Origin: Marinospirillum minutulum DSM 6287 | GTDB lineage: Bacteria; Pseudomonadota; Gammaproteobacteria; Pseudomonadales; Halomonadaceae | Reading direction: 5' to 3' | Assembly: GCF_000422325.1 (NCBI RefSeq) | Contig: NZ_AULO01000013.1 | Location: 97,287-161,286 of the forward strand | Length of the DNA: 64,000 nucleotides | Shown here: piece by piece, positions 60,582 to 64,000 of the stretch | Numbering within the stretch: the stretch's first letter is position 1 | How the letters are laid out: each line of letters begins with the position of its first letter | The notes under the pieces: model-generated | Database searches by the model: none | What the model was told of the DNA's origin: nothing | The model's input: the letters and a program-made list of their open reading frames with translations, nothing else | Program-made: the position numbers and the translations under genes

Positions 60582-60866
60582 ATGTCTGAAGAATGGCCAC
60601 TCTACGAAGTATTTGTACGCAGTAAGCACGGTCTAAACCATCGCCACGTTGGCAGTGTTCACGCTGCGGATAAAGAAATGGCAATGGAAAACGCACGTGA
60701 ACTTTATACTCGTCGTAATGAAGGTGTAAGCATTTGGGTTGTTCCATCCAACAACATCACTGCTTCTACTCCTGATGAGAAAGAGCCTTTATTCGATCCA
60801 TCGCAAGACAAAGTTTATCGTCATGCTTCTTTCTATGAACTGCCCGACGAAGTTGGTCAGATGTAA
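60582..60866 (+). CDS. paaB: Phenylacetyl-CoA epoxidase subunit B
   Basis: This 94-aa structural subunit of the PaaABC complex has WPLYEVFVRSKHGLNHRHVG at the N-terminus and YTRRNEGVSIWVVPS in the middle, unique to PaaB. It is 17 bp after paaA and 10 bp before paaC, with TAGGAG upstream. Confidence 0.95.
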   Translation: MSEEWPLYEVFVRSKHGLNHRHVGSVHAADKEMAMENARELYTRRNEGVSIWVVPSNNITASTPDEKEPLFDPSQDKVYRHASFYELPDEVGQM

Positions 60867-60876
60867 GGGGGACCCT

Positions 60877-61653
60877 ATGACACAAGCACTAACGCAACAA
60901 CAGACTTTGCAGGAATACCTGCTAAGACTTGCAGATTCAAACCTAATTATTAGTCAGCGCCTTTGTGAACTCTGTGGTAAAGCACCCGCAGTAGAAGAAG
61001 AAATGGCACTAATGAATGTCGCACTAGACCTAGTTGGCCAAGCACGTAACTGGTATGAGTACGCAGCCGATTTAGATGAAGCAAAGCGTGATGCAGATAC
61101 CCTAGCTTTTCGTCGTGATGCACACGATTACCGCAACCTGTTATTAACTGAACAGCCTAACGGTGATTATGCTGTAACCATGGTTCGCCAGTTTTATTTT
61201 GATGTATGGCACTACTTCACTTTGCAATCTTTAGTGAATGCGCCTGATGAGCGTATTGCAGGCATAGCTGCTAAAGCTTTGAAAGAAGTGACTTATCACC
61301 TACGCCGCTCTTCTGCTTGGGTTAAACGCCTAGGTGATGGCACAGAAGAAAGCCATCAGCGTATGGAAGAAGCGGTAGAAAGCCTTTGGCGCTTTACAGG
61401 TGAGCTAATTACACACGATCAGGTTGAACTAGACCTAGCAGCACAAGGTTTAGCACCTAATCCAGAACAACTAGCTGCAGACTGGAAAGGCATGGTTAAA
61501 GAAGTATTAACTGAAGCCACGCTTAGCCTACAAGATGACAATGCTTGGATGCACCTAGGTAGTAAAAAAGGTATCCATACAGAGCACTTAGGCTTAATTC
61601 TAGCTGAAATGCAGTTCTTACAGAGAGCTTATCCGGATGCTAAAACCTGGTAA
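60877..61653 (+). CDS. paaC: Phenylacetyl-CoA epoxidase subunit C
   Basis: This 258-aa protein, starting at ATG 60877 with AAGGGGG upstream, is the ferritin-like partner that lacks a complete diiron site and stabilises PaaA. It has LMNVALDLVGQARNWYEYAA and the PaaC-typical RQFYFDVWHYFTLQSL. Its end overlaps paaD by 17 bp. Confidence 0.94.
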   Translation: MTQALTQQQTLQEYLLRLADSNLIISQRLCELCGKAPAVEEEMALMNVALDLVGQARNWYEYAADLDEAKRDADTLAFRRDAHDYRNLLLTEQPNGDYAVTMVRQFYFDVWHYFTLQSLVNAPDERIAGIAAKALKEVTYHLRRSSAWVKRLGDGTEESHQRMEEAVESLWRFTGELITHDQVELDLAAQGLAPNPEQLAADWKGMVKEVLTEATLSLQDDNAWMHLGSKKGIHTEHLGLILAEMQFLQRAYPDAKTW

Positions 61654-62215
61654 AACATCTAAGCCGGTAGCGGCTCCACTTGAAAACCCAATGATTGCCA
61701 GTGATCTAGTTCCAGCCAATGCGTGCGGGAAGCCTTTAAGTGAAGATCAAATTTGGCAATTATTGCAAGAAGTGAAAGACCCTGAAGTACCGGCTGTAAG
61801 TGTTGTAGAGCTAGGGGTTATAAGAAAATTAAGTTGGCAAGGCCAGCAGCTGGTGGTAGATGTTACACCCACCTACTCTGGCTGTCCTGCTACTGATTTA
61901 ATTGAAGAGTTAATTGCAGCAGCCTTAATGCAAGGCGGTATTCGTGATCCACAAATCAAGCGGGTGCTAACACCTGCTTGGACTACAGATTGGATTACTC
62001 CTGAAGGTAGAGAAAAACTTCGTCAGTTTGGTATAGCGCCACCTCAGGGTAGTGTCAGTAAGATGACACTACTAGGGCATGATCAGCAAGTTACTTGCCC
62101 CCATTGTGGTAGCAATCATACTGAACAAGTAAGTGAGTTTGGCTCTACTGCCTGTAAGGCGCTGTATCGCTGCACCGACTGTTTAGAACCCTTCGATTAC
62201 TTCAAGTGCATATAA
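61637..62215 (+). CDS. paaD: Phenylacetyl-CoA epoxidase assembly protein PaaD
   Basis: This protein of up to 192 aa has a DUF59/MIP18-like domain with VKDPEVPAVSVVELGVIRKL and TPTYSGCPATD, and a C-terminal zinc ribbon (CPHCGSN, ALYRCTDCLEPF). It matures the Fe-S or diiron centres of the epoxidase system. The start at 61637 lies within paaC with AGAGAG upstream; ATG 61691 is an alternative that would lose 18 residues. Confidence 0.92.
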   Translation: MLKPGKTSKPVAAPLENPMIASDLVPANACGKPLSEDQIWQLLQEVKDPEVPAVSVVELGVIRKLSWQGQQLVVDVTPTYSGCPATDLIEELIAAALMQGGIRDPQIKRVLTPAWTTDWITPEGREKLRQFGIAPPQGSVSKMTLLGHDQQVTCPHCGSNHTEQVSEFGSTACKALYRCTDCLEPFDYFKCI

Positions 62216-62231
62216 CAAAATTGAGATTATT

Positions 62232-63308
62232 ATGAGCCAATTCCATTCACTGACGATTAAAGAAGTCAGACCAGAAACACGTGATGCAGTATCGCTTGCA
62301 TTTGAATTGCCAGAAAACTTGAAAGATGCTTATCGTTTTATACAAGGGCAGTACCTAACCCTAAGAACGCTAATTGATGGGGAAGATGTTCGTCGTTCTT
62401 ACTCTGTTTGCACAGGCGTTAATGACGGTGAGTTACGTGTTGCTATAAAGAAAGTACCAGGTGGGGTTTTTTCAACTTTTGCTAATGAGCAGCTTAAAGC
62501 GGGTCAAGTAATTGATGTAATGCCACCACAAGGTAAGTTTTTTACCCAGCTAGACCCAAAGCAAGAAGGTAATTATTTAGCTATTGCGGCAGGTAGTGGT
62601 ATAACACCTATTCTTTCAATTATTAAAACCACCTTAGAACAAGAACCTAAAAGTAAATTCACACTCTTTTATGGTAATTATTCAACCAGTTCCACCATGT
62701 TCCGTGAACAGCTATCCGATCTTAAAAATAAATACATGCAGCGCTTAAACTTAGTATTTATTTTTAATCGTGAGCAACAAGATATAGAACTGTATAACGG
62801 AATTATTGATAGCGAAAAATGTGATGCCTTGTTTGAGCAGTGGGTTAAACCAGCTGATTTAACTGCTGCATTTATTTGTGGTCCACTACAAATGACTGAA
62901 ACTGTACGTGATTCTCTGCAAAGTCATGGCCTAGATAAGTCTAAGATTCACTATGAGCTTTTCACGCCAGCAGGTGGTGCTTCTGTAGCACGTCAAGACA
63001 GACCAGAAACAAAAGTTGATAACAAGCTGGTTAGTGAAGTTACTGTCATATCAGAAGGCCGTTCACTTGCATTTGAACTGGTTCGTAACACTAAAAGCAT
63101 ACTTGATGCAGGGAACGAAATAGGCGCAGACCTACCTTACTCTTGTAAAGCAGGTGTTTGCTCTACCTGCCGAGCCAAAGTTGTTGAGGGTGAGGTAGAC
63201 ATGGACTCTAACTACGCACTTGAAGACTACGAGCTTGAAGCTGGTTATGTACTATCTTGTCAGTGCTACCCGGTTAGCGATAAAGTTGTTTTAGACTACG
63301 ACCAGTAA
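62232..63308 (+). CDS. paaE: Phenylacetyl-CoA epoxidase reductase subunit E
   Basis: This 358-aa reductase has the N-terminal FAD motif RRSYSVCTG, the NADPH region IAAGSGITPILSI and a C-terminal plant-type [2Fe-2S] domain with ligands in CKAGVCSTCRAKV and VLSCQCYP. It feeds electrons from NADPH to PaaA. It is the last gene of paaABCDE, followed by a terminator 28 bp downstream. Confidence 0.95.
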   Translation: MSQFHSLTIKEVRPETRDAVSLAFELPENLKDAYRFIQGQYLTLRTLIDGEDVRRSYSVCTGVNDGELRVAIKKVPGGVFSTFANEQLKAGQVIDVMPPQGKFFTQLDPKQEGNYLAIAAGSGITPILSIIKTTLEQEPKSKFTLFYGNYSTSSTMFREQLSDLKNKYMQRLNLVFIFNREQQDIELYNGIIDSEKCDALFEQWVKPADLTAAFICGPLQMTETVRDSLQSHGLDKSKIHYELFTPAGGASVARQDRPETKVDNKLVSEVTVISEGRSLAFELVRNTKSILDAGNEIGADLPYSCKAGVCSTCRAKVVEGEVDMDSNYALEDYELEAGYVLSCQCYPVSDKVVLDYDQ

Positions 63309-63336
63309 ACTAATAGTTAATTTTTTTCCCTTGTTT

Positions 63337-63363
63337 ATCCCCGCCTAGTGCGGGGATTTTTTT
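63337..63363 (+). terminator. Terminator of paaABCDE
   Basis: The stem ATCCCCGC (63337-63344) and GCGGGGAT (63350-63357) has a 5-base loop and is followed by T residues. Confidence 0.9.
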
Positions 63364-63442
63364 CCTTTTCTAAATACCTATAAAACTGTTCATCTTGCCT
63401 AATAACATTAGGTATTAAATCTAGGCTTTAATTTTTTTGCAT

Positions 63443-63474
63443 AAAAAAACCCTCAGCCTATAGGCTGAGGGTTT
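63443..63474 (-). terminator. Second terminator downstream of the rRNA operon
   Basis: A near-continuous palindrome, AAACCCTCAGCCTA/TAGGCTGAGGGTTT (63447-63474), is followed on the minus strand by seven T. It lies about 180 bp beyond the 5S gene, after the duplicated 5S tail. Confidence 0.85.
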
Positions 63475-63483
63475 AGTAATAAA

Positions 63484-63575
63484 TGCCTGACGATGACCTA
63501 CTTTATTCGCACCTTCCCTGGTGCTCACCCTACGGGCTGCCCTTTGGGCATTCTCTTGTGTTCCAGACACAAGAG
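63484..63575 (-). other. Duplicated 5S rRNA 3' tail joined to an unknown hairpin-rich sequence
   Basis: Bases 63484-63504 repeat exactly the last 21 bases of the 5S gene region, but the sequence upstream is not 5S. It contains four small hairpins: GCACC/GGTGC (63509-63524), CCC/GGG (63528-63536), GCCC/GGGC (63539-63549) and CTCTTGTGT/ACACAAGAG (63553-63575). It lies between two terminators. It may be a 5S remnant, a repeat element, or a small RNA processed with the rRNA. Confidence 0.5.
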
Positions 63576-63614
63576 TCACATGGGTCTGTTCAAGTAACTT
63601 TATCTATAACTAAT

Positions 63615-63647
63615 AAAAAATCTCCCTGATCTTAGATCAGGGAGATT
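63615..63647 (-). terminator. First terminator after the 5S rRNA gene
   Basis: The stem AATCTCCCTGATC (63619-63631) and GATCAGGGAGATT (63635-63647) has a 3-base loop and is followed on the minus strand by six T. Confidence 0.88.
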
Positions 63648-63658
63648 GTTTTATAAGT

Positions 63659-63775
63659 GCCTGACGATGACCTACTTTCACATGGGGAGACCCCACACTA
63701 TCATCGGCGCTGAGCGGTTTCACTTCTGAGTTCGGCAAGGTATCAGGTGGTTCCCACTTGCTATGGTCGTCAGGC
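63659..63775 (-). rRNA. rrf: 5S ribosomal RNA
   Basis: This RNA of about 117 nt on the minus strand begins GCCTGACGACCATAGC and ends GTAGGTCATCGTCAGGC, the two ends pairing as helix I. Conserved internal parts are visible: CGAACTCAGAAGTGAAAC and CGCCGATGATAGTGTGGGG. It is the last gene of an rRNA operon whose 23S gene lies beyond the window edge. Confidence 0.95.
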
Positions 63776-64000
63776 TTAACTGGCGGTTAAAAGCTTTTCT
63801 TTAACGCTTATTTGCGTTGTTACTGGGCTTTTATCCAAAAAGGGGCAAACATTCGTTTTGATCTTTTTAAGATCAAGTGTTTTAAAAGTGTTTTGTCTGG
63901 GTGTCTATTGATTGCTTAGTTTAAGCAGCCTTGATTCTGTGCATTAACCGTCGTATCCGGTTTTTTTCGTTGCTGTGTTACCGCACATAAAACCACTTGG
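63776..64000 (-). other. Part of the 23S-5S internal transcribed spacer
   Basis: These 225 bp upstream of 5S contain no tRNA that I can see and no recognisable 23S 3' end, so the spacer continues past the window. A small inverted repeat (GATCTTT/AAGATC at about 63859-63873) may be a processing stem. Confidence 0.55.

Noticed and set aside
63776..64000. 3' end of the 23S rRNA gene within the window
   Set aside because: None of the conserved 23S terminal sequence is visible; the segment looks like spacer only.
1..64000. CRISPR arrays, tRNA genes, insertion sequences with transposase, prophage genes
   Set aside because: None could be recognised by reading the sequence; the only mobile element seen is the group II intron.

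Overview
The window is about 43-44% GC by eye and is packed with genes of gammaproteobacterial type: a Pseudomonas-style long LeuA, a DmpR/XylR-type sigma-54 activator, divergent glnS/ppiB, LpxH, an LpxR-family lipid A deacylase, and a 5S rRNA of proteobacterial form. A marine or wastewater gammaproteobacterium (Pseudomonadales/Oceanospirillales-like) is the best guess; I cannot name the genus from the sequence alone. The striking feature is two complete aerobic aromatic-degradation clusters about 10 kb apart, flanking a short block of housekeeping genes.

Layout. 1-23.6 kb: end of a chemoreceptor gene, leuA, an Lrp/AsnC regulator converging on a DadA-like dehydrogenase, a Ca2+/Na+ antiporter, modE divergent from modABC, a LysR/MFS divergent pair, a TauE-type permease with a small lipoprotein, a metallo-beta-lactamase-fold hydrolase, an LpxR-like protein, a YCF48-like protein with an RND/MMPL exporter, a two-TM protein of unknown function, murI, trmA, and a minus-strand group of tautomerase, HbpS-like, amidase and membrane-anchored ABM-domain genes. 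23.6-39.6 kb: a PAS-type chemoreceptor followed by a minus-strand dmp-type operon (dmpKLMNOP-Q-B-C-E-F-G-H, a Phenol_MetA_deg outer-membrane protein, dmpI). It is divergent from dmpR, with a textbook sigma-54 promoter, an IHF site and paired activator sites between them. dmpD is absent, so only the dehydrogenase (4-oxalocrotonate) branch of meta cleavage is encoded. 39.6-47 kb: cysS, glnS, a 2.9-kb group II intron inserted in the glnS leader, ppiB and lpxH. 47-63.3 kb: the phenylacetyl-CoA (paa) pathway: an enoyl-CoA hydratase and paaY, paaN, paaFGHIJK, an extra R2-like diiron protein with its own [2Fe-2S]/flavin reductase, then paaABCDE. 63.4-64 kb: 3' end of an rRNA operon on the minus strand (5S, terminators, part of the 23S-5S spacer).

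How the genes work together. Phenol is hydroxylated by DmpKLMNOP to catechol, cleaved by DmpB and taken through DmpC/I/H/E/G/F to pyruvate and acetyl-CoA under DmpR control. Phenylacetate is activated by PaaK, epoxidised by PaaABCDE, isomerised by PaaG, ring-opened and then beta-oxidised by PaaF/H/J to acetyl-CoA and succinyl-CoA. PaaN lacks the MaoC hydratase half of PaaZ, so ring hydrolysis probably needs a separate hydratase; the enoyl-CoA hydratase beside paaY is a candidate.

The most interesting unexplained element is the two-gene oxygenase system at 57131-59305 (R2-like diiron protein plus a dedicated reductase). Its promoter carries the same long inverted-repeat signature (GATAC/GACAC, 27-28 bp, GTATC/GTGTC) as the paaF and paaA promoters. 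A fourth, perfect copy lies in the hairpin terminator after the reductase gene. The pair therefore looks like a co-regulated member of the phenylacetate regulon whose substrate I cannot determine from sequence.
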